Source: Candidatus Fibrimonadaceae bacterium
GTDB taxonomy: Bacteria; Fibrobacterota; Fibrobacteria; Fibrobacterales; Fibrobacteraceae
Direction of reading: 5' to 3'
Assembly: GCA_031281345.1 (NCBI GenBank)
Contig: JAITFN010000027.1
Coordinates: 1-57,855 of the forward strand
Length of the DNA stretch: 57,855 bases
Shown: positions 40,656 through 51,073 of the stretch, piece after piece
How the letters are laid out: each line of letters opens with the position of its first letter
How positions within the stretch are numbered: position 1 is the stretch's first letter
Made by a program: the position numbers and the translations under genes
The notes under the pieces: model-generated
Databases searched by the model: none
Told to the model about the DNA's origin: nothing
The model's input: only the letters and a program-made list of their open reading frames with translations

Positions 40656-42953
40656 ATGCGCCAAAAACTCGCAATCATCTTTTCTAGCATAACAGCCCTC
40701 TTCTTCCTTTCGCTGTTTATACCTGTAAAAAATGACAACGATTGCAGCAAAATTCTTTTTTCTTCGCAAGGAGAGCTTTTGCGAGTTTGGCTAAATGGAA
40801 ATGAGCAATATCAATTCCCAAAAAGCGAAAAAATTTCGGAAAAATACAAAATGGCGGTTTTACATTTTGAAGATAAAAGATTTAATTGGCATTTTGGAAT
40901 AGACCCTATTGCGGTAATCCGAGCCATAAAGCAAAATGCAAGGGCTGGAAAAATTGAAAGCGGAGCTAGCACTATAACTATGCAGGTGGCAAGGCTAAAA
41001 AAACCAAAAAAGCGGACATTTTTCGCAAAACTTTTAGAAACTCATTTTGCACTTAGAATGGAACTTTGGAAAAGCAAAGACAAAATTTTTGCAGAATATG
41101 CAAGCCTCGCTCCTATGGGCGGAAATATAATCGGGGCAGAAACAGCTTGCTGGAGATTTTTTGGGCACGGGAGCGAAGAAATCACCTGGGCAGAAGCCGC
41201 TCTTTTGGCTCTGCTTCCAAACCGCCCCTCTGCGTTAAATTTGGAAAAAGAAAGGGAAAAACTTTTGGAGCGGAGAAACAACCTGCTCAAATCCCTTGCA
41301 AAAGCTGGCTACATAAATGAGGAAACATTGAATTCGGCTATACAAGAATCCTTGCCTAGGGTAAATGCAGATTGGAGATTCAAAACTCCCCACTATGCAG
41401 AGGCAGTTCTCTCTCTATTTCCAAATCAAAACATTTTTCATGGAACGATAGACAGCAAAATTCAAACTCGGTTGGAGGGAATTGCAAAAAATTATGGGAA
41501 GAGAATAAGGGAATATTCAAATGTAAATATATCCGTTTTAATAACAGAAACCAAAACTGGAAAAATCAGAGGCTATCTCGGCTCGCTTGATTATTACGAT
41601 TCTCTCTCCAAAGGAATGATAGACGGCGTGCGCGCCCACCGCAGCACGGGGAGCATTATGAAGCCGTTTTTGTATGCGCTTGCAATGGAACGCGGACCTT
41701 ATACGCCGGAAAGTTTAGTTGAAGATGTCCCAACTTGGTTTAGAGGTTTTTCTCCACAAAACGCAGACAAAAGTTTCAGCGGAGTTGTGCCCTTCAAAGA
41801 AGCCCTTGTTCGCTCGCTCAATGTTCCTGCGGTTAAAATTTTATCGGATTACGGAGTTGAGGATTTCCATTTTTGGCTGAAAAGCACAGGGCTTAACGGC
41901 TTATCTCGCCCATCGGAGAGCTATGGGCTTTCTCTGATTTTAGGAGGAGGGGAAACATCTTTGCAAGAGCTCGTTCCGCTTTATTCAATGCTCATAAACG
42001 AAGGCAAAAAAACAGAATTGAAATGGCTGGAAGATAGCGCTGCCGAAAAAAACGAGCAGTTATTGCAGAGTATCACCGCTTATCACATCAAGGAAATTTT
42101 GACATCGGTTAAAAGACCAGATTTTGAGCAATATCATTTGCAATTCAACAACCACATTCCCGTTGCTTGGAAAACAGGTACCAGCTATGGTTCAAGAGAT
42201 GCTTGGGCAATAGGGGTAAATGAGCAATGGACTATAGGTGTTTGGGTGGGGAATTTTGCAGGCGGTTCGGTGGCGAATTTGAGCGGCAGTGCTACGGCGG
42301 CTCCGTTATTGTTTTCTCTGTTCAACAATTTGAGCGATAATAAAAAAAGGATGTGGAGCGAATTTCCGCGAGATGCAGATTTTGAAGAAATTGAAATTTG
42401 CACTCTTAGCGGCTACAAAGCAAAAGATTTTTGTCCTCATAAAAAATATATACTGCTCCCTATAAATAGAATGCAAAGCAGAACCTGCCAATTTCACAAA
42501 GGGATAATAATTTCAAAAAGCACAGGTTTTGAAGTTTGCAGTTTATGCTGGAACGCAGAAGACACTTTGCACATAGTTGAAGAACACTACTCACCTTCTG
42601 TTAGAAACGAACTTAGAAAAACAGGAAGGGAACCAAAAGCGGAAACTTTGCACAATCCGAGCTGCCTCGCTAAAAAAGAGGGAATTCAATTTTCCATTGT
42701 TTATCCCGAAAATGGCGCAAGGCTTTTTTTGCCAAGCAGCGATGCTTTGAGTGAAATGGGTTTTATAGCCATTGCCGCCCACAAGCAACGCGATGCGGAA
42801 TTGCAATGGTTTTTAGACGGAAACTTTTTGGGTACAACCAAATCCGAGCATAAAATAGCAGTGACTGTTGGCAGCGGCGAACACCGCATTGGAGTTCAAG
42901 ACACGCTTGGGATTTATTTAGAAACTAAGTTCAGGGTGCGAGCAAAAAATTAA
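40656..42953 (+). CDS. pbpC: Penicillin-binding protein 1C
   Basis: A 765-residue bifunctional peptidoglycan synthase. After an N-terminal membrane anchor the GT51 transglycosylase domain shows Glu72 in FEDKRFNWHFGIDP and GASTITMQVARL. The transpeptidase domain has Ser333-x-x-Lys336 (GSIMKPF), RSLNVPAVK and the KTGTS motif at 506-510. The last 150 residues (GYKAKDFCPHKK and later) match the PBP1C-specific C-terminal domain. PBP1C normally works with bacterial alpha-2-macroglobulin in envelope defence, and that gene follows 35 bp downstream; the order is the reverse of E. coli yfhM-pbpC. Confidence 0.95.
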   Translation: MRQKLAIIFSSITALFFLSLFIPVKNDNDCSKILFSSQGELLRVWLNGNEQYQFPKSEKISEKYKMAVLHFEDKRFNWHFGIDPIAVIRAIKQNARAGKIESGASTITMQVARLKKPKKRTFFAKLLETHFALRMELWKSKDKIFAEYASLAPMGGNIIGAETACWRFFGHGSEEITWAEAALLALLPNRPSALNLEKEREKLLERRNNLLKSLAKAGYINEETLNSAIQESLPRVNADWRFKTPHYAEAVLSLFPNQNIFHGTIDSKIQTRLEGIAKNYGKRIREYSNVNISVLITETKTGKIRGYLGSLDYYDSLSKGMIDGVRAHRSTGSIMKPFLYALAMERGPYTPESLVEDVPTWFRGFSPQNADKSFSGVVPFKEALVRSLNVPAVKILSDYGVEDFHFWLKSTGLNGLSRPSESYGLSLILGGGETSLQELVPLYSMLINEGKKTELKWLEDSAAEKNEQLLQSITAYHIKEILTSVKRPDFEQYHLQFNNHIPVAWKTGTSYGSRDAWAIGVNEQWTIGVWVGNFAGGSVANLSGSATAAPLLFSLFNNLSDNKKRMWSEFPRDADFEEIEICTLSGYKAKDFCPHKKYILLPINRMQSRTCQFHKGIIISKSTGFEVCSLCWNAEDTLHIVEEHYSPSVRNELRKTGREPKAETLHNPSCLAKKEGIQFSIVYPENGARLFLPSSDALSEMGFIAIAAHKQRDAELQWFLDGNFLGTTKSEHKIAVTVGSGEHRIGVQDTLGIYLETKFRVRAKN

Positions 42954-42968
42954 ATTTATGAATTCCAT

Positions 42969-42978
42969 TTTCTACATT
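42969..42978 (+). promoter_or_regulatory. Candidate -10 box, near-leaderless (alpha-2-macroglobulin)
   Basis: TTTCTACATT, then ten bases ACCCCCTAAT and the ATG at 42989. It lies in the 35-bp pbpC gap, so the macroglobulin gene can be transcribed on its own. Confidence 0.6.
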
Positions 42979-42988
42979 ACCCCCTAAT

Positions 42989-45900
42989 ATGCGTAAATTT
43001 CTACCTCTCCTGCTAACTGCCCTTCTAATATCTTGCGGGCAAAAAGAACAAACCAAAACCGAACAAAATTTGCTCGCCACCGAATTGATTGGGCAAACAA
43101 TAGCTTTAGCAGATTTTGTGTCTGCAAAGCCTGCGGCAATTTTAAGCTCTCGTAGCACGATAGAGCTGGAGTTTAAGCAAAACGTTGTTTTGCAAGATGC
43201 TGTGGGGCAAGAGTTGTCTGCGAATCCAATTGATTTTGAGCCTGCAATAAAAGGCAAGGCAAAATGGCTAACTACATCGCTTTTGCAATTTGTGCCAGAA
43301 GCACCTCTGCAAGGCGGGCAAACATTCAAGGCAAAATTTGACGGCAAAAAGGCATTTGGAAAAAACGCAATAGTTGATGATTACGCTTTTGAATTCCAAG
43401 TTATTCCAAATGAGATTTTAGAAATAAACGGCGGCTTTGACCCTGTGGAAGGAAAAGCAAATACAGCAAAACTTGCGCTGGAATTGAGATTTGCAGATAA
43501 ACCCGATAGCGCAAAGCTCAAAAAAGAATTAACGCTTAATTTTAATTCTAAAAATATGCAATATAAAATGTTTTTTGACGGGCAGGGAAATATCGTTAGA
43601 ATAGAAAGCGAACAGGTTGCACGCACAAACAAAGCACAGGATGCAGAAATAACTTTGCCAAAAAACTGGACGGCTAATGGTAATCCGTTCAGCGAAACTT
43701 TTTTGCTCCCTGCTATTGGAAGTTTTGTGGCGGTTAGCTCAAAAGAATCTTTGGTTCAGAGCGGAGAAATGGCTTGGGAAGTTGGTTTTTCCGACCAAAT
43801 CGCGAGCAATAGGGATATTTCCGGCTTTGTGAGCGTTTCGCCAAATGCAAATTTCAAAGTTTCGGTTAAAAATAAAACTCTTAGGATAAAGGGGAATTTT
43901 TCTTATGGAATGCAATACACGTTGAGAATTGAGAATGGATTTCCGAGTGCTTATGGAACAAAAATGGAAAATGATTTTGTTTCGCGGTTTATGTTTAGCG
44001 ATGCAAAACCTCAATTAAAATTGATTGGTAGCGGTTTGTTCTTGCCTTTGGAAAACAAAGGTCGCTTGCAGTTGAAAAGTATGAATGTGGCCAGCGTAAA
44101 ATTGGAGATACAAGAAATTTTGCCGCAAAATTTAATATTCTTTTTGCAAAACAACGATTTACGTTCATCTAATAGATGGTTCTCTGATATTGAGAGAACG
44201 GCAAAAAGAGTTTATAATTCCGATATTAAATTTGAAAATCCAAAGAGAAACGAATGGCTAAAAACAGAGATTGATATTTCTAAATACATAACAAAAAAAG
44301 CTGGAGCTGCATATATTGTAAATCTCAATCTCAATAGGGAAAATCTCATCGCTAATTGCAAAACTACAAACCAAGAATACGGAGAAAACGATTTGGTTTA
44401 CGAAGATAATTCTTACTATGAAAATCCGTGCAACAGTTATTATTATTACGATGTGAATAGAGATTTGGAAAAAATTTTGATCGCATCTTCTGTTGCCTTA
44501 ACAGCAAAAAAAGAAAACGATGGAGTTCACGTTTGGGCAGTTGATGTTGAAAGTTCCAAACCGATTTCTGGTTTGTCTTTGGAACTATACGATAATGTGA
44601 ATGATATTTTGGCTACGCAAAAAACAAATTCAAACGGATATGTATTTTTCAAGGTACCAACCCAAGAGGGTTATGTCATAAAGGGGCAGGGAAATAGAGG
44701 GCTTGCTTTATTAAAATTGAATCAGAATAATTGGGAAACCAGCCGTTTTGATGTTGGCGGAGTTCAAGAGGAAAGCAACAATAAAGCAAGATTATTCGGC
44801 TACACAGAAAGAGGCGTTCACAGACCAGGCGATACCATTCATTTTGCAGGCATTGTACGCGAAACACTAGAAAAACCGCTCGCAAATGTACAAATGTCCG
44901 TTGCGGTAAAAAATCCAATGGGTTCTGTTGTTTTTGAAAGCACTGCAAAAACCTCTGCAAACGGAATGTTCTCTTTGGATATTCCAACAGATTTAAATGC
45001 ACCAACAGGCGAATGGCAGGCAATAATAAAGAGCGGCGGAAACGAATGGAATCACTATTTGCGTGTGGAAACCGTTAAACCAAATCGTTTGAAAAATACG
45101 CTAGAGCTTCCAAAAAAATTCAGCGGCAAAGAGATAAAAATAAAGGAAACATTCAAAAGCATGTATTTATTTGGCACACCTGCCGCAGGACTAAAGGCAA
45201 ATATTGAATTTTCACTCAGAAGCAAAGCCTTGAAATTTGTTCGCTTTCCAGATTTCACATTCAAAAACCAAATGCTTCGTTTTGAAGAAAGAGATGCCGA
45301 ATCTCTGTTTAACGGAAATTTGAATAGCAATGGCGAGGTGGCAATTTCCGAAGCGATAGATTTGAGAAACAGAAATTTTCCCGAAGCGGCAACCATAAGC
45401 ATACACGCTACTGTATATGAAAAAGGCGGTGGATTCACAGAAAGCTGGCATTCCACCCTTGTCAATCCATATCCGATTTTTGTGGGATTAAAAACAAGGG
45501 ATTATTGGGACGGGGTGCGCATAGGCGATACTTTACGCGTTCCAGTAATAACCCTTGACGAAAATGGAAAAATCACAGCCGGCAGAAAACTCTCTGTTAA
45601 GGTTTATCAAAACCGCAACTACTCTTGGTGGGAGAGCAGCGAGAATGGACGTTGGGATTTTAGAAAGCAAAAACAAACTTACCTCGTTCACGAGGAGACA
45701 ATTAAAAGCGGAAGTTCTGTAAAAGAATTCAAGTGGGTGCCAGAGAGCAATGGAATGATTGCAGTTGAGATAGCAGATGAAGGTGGGCATAGCGTATCGC
45801 AATTTATTTATGCCTCGTATTGGGGTGGCTCTGAAAATATACGGAGCATTCCAGAAGCAAGCCATTTGAATTTGATGAGCAAAAAGAACAACTACGATAT

Positions 45901-48466
45901 TGGAGATTCCATCTATATTTCTTTTGAATCTCCGACAAACGGAAATGCGCTTGTGAGTTTGGAAAATGCAGATAAAATTTTGGAAACGAAATTTGTAAAT
46001 GTTAAGGCAGGCAAAAACGTTGTTTCTTTTGTGGCTGCAAAAAATATGATGCCCAATGTGTATGCGGTTGTTAGCTTATTCTTGCCTTTAAAAAGCGTTG
46101 AGGGCGAAAAGCCAATGCGTTATTATGGAATTTTGCCAATTAAAGTTGAAGATGAAAAAACAAAGCTGAACTTGACTTTAAATGTTCCAAAAGAAATTAA
46201 ACCCGGCGAGGAATTTTCTATAGAGGTCACAAATCCTTCTAAGGAGAACGCCTCTTTCACCCTTGCCGTTGTTGACGAAGGCTTGCTGGATTTGACGAAT
46301 TTCAAAACTCCTGACCCTTGGAAATTCTACTTCCAAAAAATGGCACTTGGAATAAAGACCTCCGATAACTATGACGAAATTATAGGTGCTTTGATGCCGG
46401 ATATGGATTCTTATCTGTCAATAGGCGGAGATGAAGAAGCGGCGAATATGGCTGGCAAACAGAAAACGCAGAGATTCAAAGCGGTTTCTCTATTTAGCGG
46501 AGTTCAAGAGGTGAAAGCTGGCAAAACAGAAAAAATCAAATTCAAAATGCCGCAATATGTTGGCTCTGTAAGGGCGCAGTTGATTGGCGTTTCTCAAAAC
46601 GCATTTTCCAAAGACGAAGCCAATATAGTGGTAAAAAAACCTCTTATGATTTTGCCAACCGCTCCCAGAGCGACAAAGCCGGGCGATAAATTCAGAGTTC
46701 CCGTTTCTGTGTTCGCAATGGATGGCGATGTGAAAAACGCAAGCGTGAGTTTGCAGGTTTCGCCCGAACTGAAAATTATAGGCAAAAATAATTTCACTCT
46801 CTCTTTTGAAAAACCCGGCGAACTTGACGGCAGCTTTGAAGTTGAAGCATTGCCAATTCTCGGAGGTGCAAAAATAATTGTAAAAGCAGAGAGCGGCAAA
46901 CACAAAACCTCCGATACCATAGACTTGCCAATAATGAGTTCATCTGCATTCTACACGGAGGTTTTGCAAAAGCAAATTTCAAGCGGCGAAACTTGGCAAA
47001 CCAAAATAAATGCTTTTGGAATAGAAGGCACTCACAGAGCAACGCTTGTACTCAGCACAATGCCCAGTTTAGGTGCAGACGAGCGATTGGATTATTTAAT
47101 ACACTATCCTTATGGCTGCTTGGAGCAAACAGTTTCTAGCATATTCCCGCAACTGTACATTGATAAGTTAAGAGATTTGGATTCAAAAACAAAGCAAGAA
47201 ATCACAGGCAATATAAATGCAGGAATTAAGCGGCTTGCGCAATTCTCTTTGAATAAAGGTTTTTCTTATTGGCCAGGTCAAAGCGGCAATGCAGATTCTT
47301 GGGCAAGCAGTTATGCAGGGCATTTTATGCTGGAGGCAAAAAACGCAGGCTACTCCATTCCGCAAACCCTTTTGAACACTTGGAAAAGTTGGGAAATAGA
47401 ACAGGCAAAGGAGAAAAACATCAGAAATTTCCGCTATCAAGCTTATAGATTATTTTTGCTCTCCTTGGCGGGCGAAGAACAAATGGGTGCGATGAATTTG
47501 ATGAAAGAGAATAATTTGGATAAGCTGGATTGGCTTTCTAAATATCTGCTTGCAGGTGCTTACCACATAGCCGGAAAAGAATCCATAGCAAAGCAGGTTT
47601 TGGAAAATCCCGGAAATGCTTTGAACGATTACAGAGAAAATTCAGGTACTTATGGCTCCTCTTTGAGAGACCAAGCCCTTGCCGCTTTGGTTCTTGCAAA
47701 GATGAACAAGTTTGGAGATGCCTTGAAAATTTACCAGAACCTTGCAAAAGAATGGAATTCCAAAGGCTGGTGGAGTACACAGGAAAGCGCATTTGCCTTG
47801 CTAGCTTTCTCTGCCCTTAGAGACAAGTTCAGCGCAGGCGATGTGGAAGCGGAGTGGAAGGCAGGTGAAAAAACTGGAAAAGTTTTAATCAAAGCCAATA
47901 AGCCCATGAGAATAGATTTAACCTCTTTTGGTTCCCAGGGAATTTCTGTGAATGCCTTGAACGGTACAATTTTTGCCGAACTTCAAACAAGGGGCTTGCC
48001 TTTGGAAGACAACATAAAAACAGAGTCTAAGGGATTTGTTGTGGAAAGGAATTTGTTTAGCTCAACCGGAGAGAGAATCACCGCTTCGCAAATAAAACAA
48101 GGCGAGCCATTTTGGATAGTTTTTGGTGCTAAATCTCTAGTTTCCAGCAAGGTTGAAAATTTGGCGCTATCCAGCATTTTGCCTTCGGGTTTTGAAATTT
48201 CCAATGAAAGGTTAAACTATGACGATAGACCCGGCTGGCTGAATAACCTACGCCCATCTCTTTCCACTGCCGATTATACAGACATAAGAGACGACCGAAT
48301 AAATTGGTTCTTTAATCTTTATCCAAACGAAGTAAAGGTTTTTGCCGTTCAAATTCATCCAAGCTATGCAGGAGAATTCAGGTGGCCCGGTCTTGTTCTT
48401 GAAGCTATGTATAACCCTGATTATTTTGCACGCATCGCTGGGGAGAGAGTTAGTGTGTCGCCTTAA
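42989..48466 (+). CDS. yfhM: Bacterial alpha-2-macroglobulin lipoprotein (YfhM-like)
   Basis: An 1825-residue periplasmic protease trap. MRKFLPLLLTALLISC is a lipoprotein signal peptide with lipidated Cys16. A long series of MG beta-sandwich domains follows, including the typical AVDVESSKPISGLSLELYDN, FGYTERGVHRPGDTIHFAG and FTLAVVDEGLLDLT segments. The thioester motif CLEQ is present with Cys1377 (YPYGCLEQ), so covalent trapping of attacking proteases should work, followed by the alpha-helical toroid region. With PBP1C it would protect and repair the envelope. Its end overlaps the converging gene at 48450 by 17 bp. Confidence 0.95.
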   Translation: MRKFLPLLLTALLISCGQKEQTKTEQNLLATELIGQTIALADFVSAKPAAILSSRSTIELEFKQNVVLQDAVGQELSANPIDFEPAIKGKAKWLTTSLLQFVPEAPLQGGQTFKAKFDGKKAFGKNAIVDDYAFEFQVIPNEILEINGGFDPVEGKANTAKLALELRFADKPDSAKLKKELTLNFNSKNMQYKMFFDGQGNIVRIESEQVARTNKAQDAEITLPKNWTANGNPFSETFLLPAIGSFVAVSSKESLVQSGEMAWEVGFSDQIASNRDISGFVSVSPNANFKVSVKNKTLRIKGNFSYGMQYTLRIENGFPSAYGTKMENDFVSRFMFSDAKPQLKLIGSGLFLPLENKGRLQLKSMNVASVKLEIQEILPQNLIFFLQNNDLRSSNRWFSDIERTAKRVYNSDIKFENPKRNEWLKTEIDISKYITKKAGAAYIVNLNLNRENLIANCKTTNQEYGENDLVYEDNSYYENPCNSYYYYDVNRDLEKILIASSVALTAKKENDGVHVWAVDVESSKPISGLSLELYDNVNDILATQKTNSNGYVFFKVPTQEGYVIKGQGNRGLALLKLNQNNWETSRFDVGGVQEESNNKARLFGYTERGVHRPGDTIHFAGIVRETLEKPLANVQMSVAVKNPMGSVVFESTAKTSANGMFSLDIPTDLNAPTGEWQAIIKSGGNEWNHYLRVETVKPNRLKNTLELPKKFSGKEIKIKETFKSMYLFGTPAAGLKANIEFSLRSKALKFVRFPDFTFKNQMLRFEERDAESLFNGNLNSNGEVAISEAIDLRNRNFPEAATISIHATVYEKGGGFTESWHSTLVNPYPIFVGLKTRDYWDGVRIGDTLRVPVITLDENGKITAGRKLSVKVYQNRNYSWWESSENGRWDFRKQKQTYLVHEETIKSGSSVKEFKWVPESNGMIAVEIADEGGHSVSQFIYASYWGGSENIRSIPEASHLNLMSKKNNYDIGDSIYISFESPTNGNALVSLENADKILETKFVNVKAGKNVVSFVAAKNMMPNVYAVVSLFLPLKSVEGEKPMRYYGILPIKVEDEKTKLNLTLNVPKEIKPGEEFSIEVTNPSKENASFTLAVVDEGLLDLTNFKTPDPWKFYFQKMALGIKTSDNYDEIIGALMPDMDSYLSIGGDEEAANMAGKQKTQRFKAVSLFSGVQEVKAGKTEKIKFKMPQYVGSVRAQLIGVSQNAFSKDEANIVVKKPLMILPTAPRATKPGDKFRVPVSVFAMDGDVKNASVSLQVSPELKIIGKNNFTLSFEKPGELDGSFEVEALPILGGAKIIVKAESGKHKTSDTIDLPIMSSSAFYTEVLQKQISSGETWQTKINAFGIEGTHRATLVLSTMPSLGADERLDYLIHYPYGCLEQTVSSIFPQLYIDKLRDLDSKTKQEITGNINAGIKRLAQFSLNKGFSYWPGQSGNADSWASSYAGHFMLEAKNAGYSIPQTLLNTWKSWEIEQAKEKNIRNFRYQAYRLFLLSLAGEEQMGAMNLMKENNLDKLDWLSKYLLAGAYHIAGKESIAKQVLENPGNALNDYRENSGTYGSSLRDQALAALVLAKMNKFGDALKIYQNLAKEWNSKGWWSTQESAFALLAFSALRDKFSAGDVEAEWKAGEKTGKVLIKANKPMRIDLTSFGSQGISVNALNGTIFAELQTRGLPLEDNIKTESKGFVVERNLFSSTGERITASQIKQGEPFWIVFGAKSLVSSKVENLALSSILPSGFEISNERLNYDDRPGWLNNLRPSLSTADYTDIRDDRINWFFNLYPNEVKVFAVQIHPSYAGEFRWPGLVLEAMYNPDYFARIAGERVSVSP

Positions 48467-51032
48467 CTGCGCTTCTTCCCTCCAACTCCTTCGCATTTAT
48501 TATGAGCATCTGCAAACGATTCTCAATATTTGCGAAACTGGTATCGGGATCGTAGTCCAAACTCAGAATTTGAATGTGCGGGAATTTTGATTTCATCGCT
48601 TTTGTTAAGCCCCTGCCAGAAATGTGATTTGCAAGGCAGGCAAAAGGCTGAACAATAACAAAGCTGTTAACGCCGTGTTCGGCCAAAGAGAGAACCTCGC
48701 CTGGGATTAACCAACCTTCGCCTGTTACATAGGTTTTGTCTAACATTCCAGTTTTTTCTATTATGTCTGACAATTCGTAGCAATCTGCGTGGTGTTCGTA
48801 ATATTTGAATTTTCTAATGCGTTTTTCAACATCGTTTGCGGCTTTTGAATAAAATTTAGAAGAAACACTGCCTATTAGCCAGTTCATAAAGGGGTGCGCT
48901 ATAAGCCCACGCCTCACCTTTTCCATTCTCACAAGTTCGCTAACCCTGAAAAAATCCAGCATTCCGGGTTGCACCACTTCCATTCCGTGTTCAAAAAGAT
49001 ATTCTTCAACAAAACCATTTGCGCTTGGGTGATACTTCATCAAAATCTCTCCAAGCACGGCAACTCTTGGCTTGCGAACCGAAATATTGGCTTCTATTTT
49101 GTTAAAGGCTTCCACAGCCTGCTCAAATTTTTTCAAAGCACCACGAATATTTCCGGCAGTCTCTTGCATAGTTTCTTTAATCCAGTAATTATACACTCTT
49201 AGAGATTCGCCGTGATTTTTTTCGTAAGGGCGAATGGAACGAAACATTATCTCTATGCCATCCATCATTGCCATTCCCCAAAGCATATGCACGCGAAAAT
49301 CCAAACCGGCATTGAAACCTGGGTGCATATTTTTGTTATCTGTGCCTGTTGTTAAAATTGGTACATTGGGGTAGCCCGCCTCGTCAAGTGCCTTGCGGCA
49401 CATAACAGCATACTGCCCAGCCCTGCAATTCTCGCAGTTTTTTGCAAGCCCCATGCACACTTCGTCTTGGCTAACTTCGGGATGCTGCTCAAGCCAAAGC
49501 AAACCTTCGCCAATATTTACCTGAGCCGGAAAGCAAATATCGTTATGTACAAATTTTTTGCCAAGCTCAAAAGCCCTTTTATCCGCTAGTGGCAAATGCT
49601 CCGTTCTAAAACCCTCTCTTTCCATAACCTTTGCGCACAAAAAACTAAACGCCGGACTTAAATTTGGAATCAGCACTATGCGTTTTTTGCCATCGCCTTT
49701 GGCATAAGGCACTGTGTACAATGGTTGTATTTGCAAGGGTAAAGAATTTGCAGGTACTTGTTTTGCTTTGCGTACCTTCACCGTTTCTATAAAACTTTTT
49801 ATGCGAATGCTAACCGGCCCTCTAACATCGCCTTCATCTAATTTCAGCATCAGCAATTCTTTATCTGAACGCTCGTGCAGAATTCGCATTATCTCATCGG
49901 AGAGAATGGCATCGTGTCCGCAGCCAAAGCTCACTATTTGCACCAACTCTATGCTTGGGTCTTTTGTTGCCAAAAGCGTGGCGCCGAGCATTCTCATGTG
50001 AAAGGAATTCAGAGCCTCCATTCTCGTATTTGAGGGAATTTCCTGCTCAAATACATCGGGCAGGGCTTCTAGCGGCAAAACTGGTATTCCCATTTGGGTA
50101 AAGTGGTTAGCAACAAGATGATTCACCAAAGGATCTAAATGGTATGGCCTGCCTGCGACCACAACTGCGAATTCTCCGCGCGCCCGAACATCGTCTAAAA
50201 CTTTTTGCCCTTCGTTTTGCAAGGTATCTATATATTTTTGCAGAGCGTTTTCGCCTTCGCTAACTGCGGCGTCTATTGTTTTTTTTGGAATTTTCCAGTG
50301 TTCGCTGAACCAATCTATGCACTGGCTTCTGCGCAAATCTTCGTTGTACCAGTGGAATGTCGGTTGGTCAATGGCAATGCCGTGTTTTTTTTCGGGGTCG
50401 TCAATGTTCCTAACCACCGCCGGATAGCCTTGAACCACAGGGCAAACCGCTGTTGCCTGAAATTTTTTATGGTCGCTTGGAACGGCTATCATAATAGGCA
50501 AAAATATTCTATCCACTTTTTTCTTCACCAAGTCTGCAACGTGCCCGTGTAAGAGCTTTGCCGGAAAGCATATAGTATCGCCCGGAACGGAACGCAAACC
50601 TTCTTCAAACAGATTATAGTCGCTTTGCCTTGAAATCACCACCTCAAAGCCCAGCGAAGTGAAAAATGCCTTCCAAAACGGCAAAGAGACAAAAAACTCC
50701 AAAGCTCTGGGAATGCCTATTTTTTTGCCCGAAGTGCTGGGTTTGGGGCTCCAGTCCTTTACCAAAAGCTGGTTTGCTCTTTTAATCATATCTGGCACGG
50801 AATTTATTTTGCGGCTTATTTCTGCGAGGATTTTTTTGGTTTCAGCATCGTTAGGGTTTGCAAAAACTTCGCCTCTTTCGCAGCGGTTACCTGTTACGTG
50901 CGTTCTGCCATCGCTAAAAACCACTATGGTTCTGTTGCAGTTATTGCTACAAAACTGGCAAATTTGCCCAGGGCGTTTTTCCCAACTAAAACGCTCCATT
51001 GCATCTAGACCTATGAATGATGACTTGACCAT
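48450..51032 (-). CDS. Acyl-CoA dehydratase activase-related protein lacking the ATPase half
   Basis: An 860-residue protein. It begins MVKSSFIGLDAMERFSWEK and continues with a Cys-rich motif (ICQFCSNNCNRT, GNRCERGE), a DUF2229-type domain (GKKIGIPRALEFFVSLPFWKAFF, DTICFPAKLLHGHV) and a 2-hydroxyacyl-CoA dehydratase-like region (NDICFPAQVNIGEG, GLAKNCENCRAGQYAVMCRKAL). Family members I know are about 1400 residues with two HgdC/BadF ATPase domains before this part; the FIGLDAMERF segment normally lies at the end of those domains. Here they are absent, because the divergent thyA gene starts 53 bases away. The protein may depend on a separate ATPase. ATG 51032 is preferred over 51062. Confidence 0.8.
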   Translation of the reverse strand: MVKSSFIGLDAMERFSWEKRPGQICQFCSNNCNRTIVVFSDGRTHVTGNRCERGEVFANPNDAETKKILAEISRKINSVPDMIKRANQLLVKDWSPKPSTSGKKIGIPRALEFFVSLPFWKAFFTSLGFEVVISRQSDYNLFEEGLRSVPGDTICFPAKLLHGHVADLVKKKVDRIFLPIMIAVPSDHKKFQATAVCPVVQGYPAVVRNIDDPEKKHGIAIDQPTFHWYNEDLRRSQCIDWFSEHWKIPKKTIDAAVSEGENALQKYIDTLQNEGQKVLDDVRARGEFAVVVAGRPYHLDPLVNHLVANHFTQMGIPVLPLEALPDVFEQEIPSNTRMEALNSFHMRMLGATLLATKDPSIELVQIVSFGCGHDAILSDEIMRILHERSDKELLMLKLDEGDVRGPVSIRIKSFIETVKVRKAKQVPANSLPLQIQPLYTVPYAKGDGKKRIVLIPNLSPAFSFLCAKVMEREGFRTEHLPLADKRAFELGKKFVHNDICFPAQVNIGEGLLWLEQHPEVSQDEVCMGLAKNCENCRAGQYAVMCRKALDEAGYPNVPILTTGTDNKNMHPGFNAGLDFRVHMLWGMAMMDGIEIMFRSIRPYEKNHGESLRVYNYWIKETMQETAGNIRGALKKFEQAVEAFNKIEANISVRKPRVAVLGEILMKYHPSANGFVEEYLFEHGMEVVQPGMLDFFRVSELVRMEKVRRGLIAHPFMNWLIGSVSSKFYSKAANDVEKRIRKFKYYEHHADCYELSDIIEKTGMLDKTYVTGEGWLIPGEVLSLAEHGVNSFVIVQPFACLANHISGRGLTKAMKSKFPHIQILSLDYDPDTSFANIENRLQMLIINAKELEGRSAVKATH

Positions 51033-51062
51033 AAGGAAGTACAGTATAAAGTAGTAAAACAC

Positions 51063-51073
51063 TTACTATATTT
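51063..51073 (+). promoter_or_regulatory. Candidate -10 box, near-leaderless (thyA)
   Basis: TTACTATATTT, then eleven bases and the thyA ATG at 51085, with no Shine-Dalgarno. A weaker minus-strand relative (TTTACTACTTT, 51048-51058) faces the divergent gene at 51032. Confidence 0.55.
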
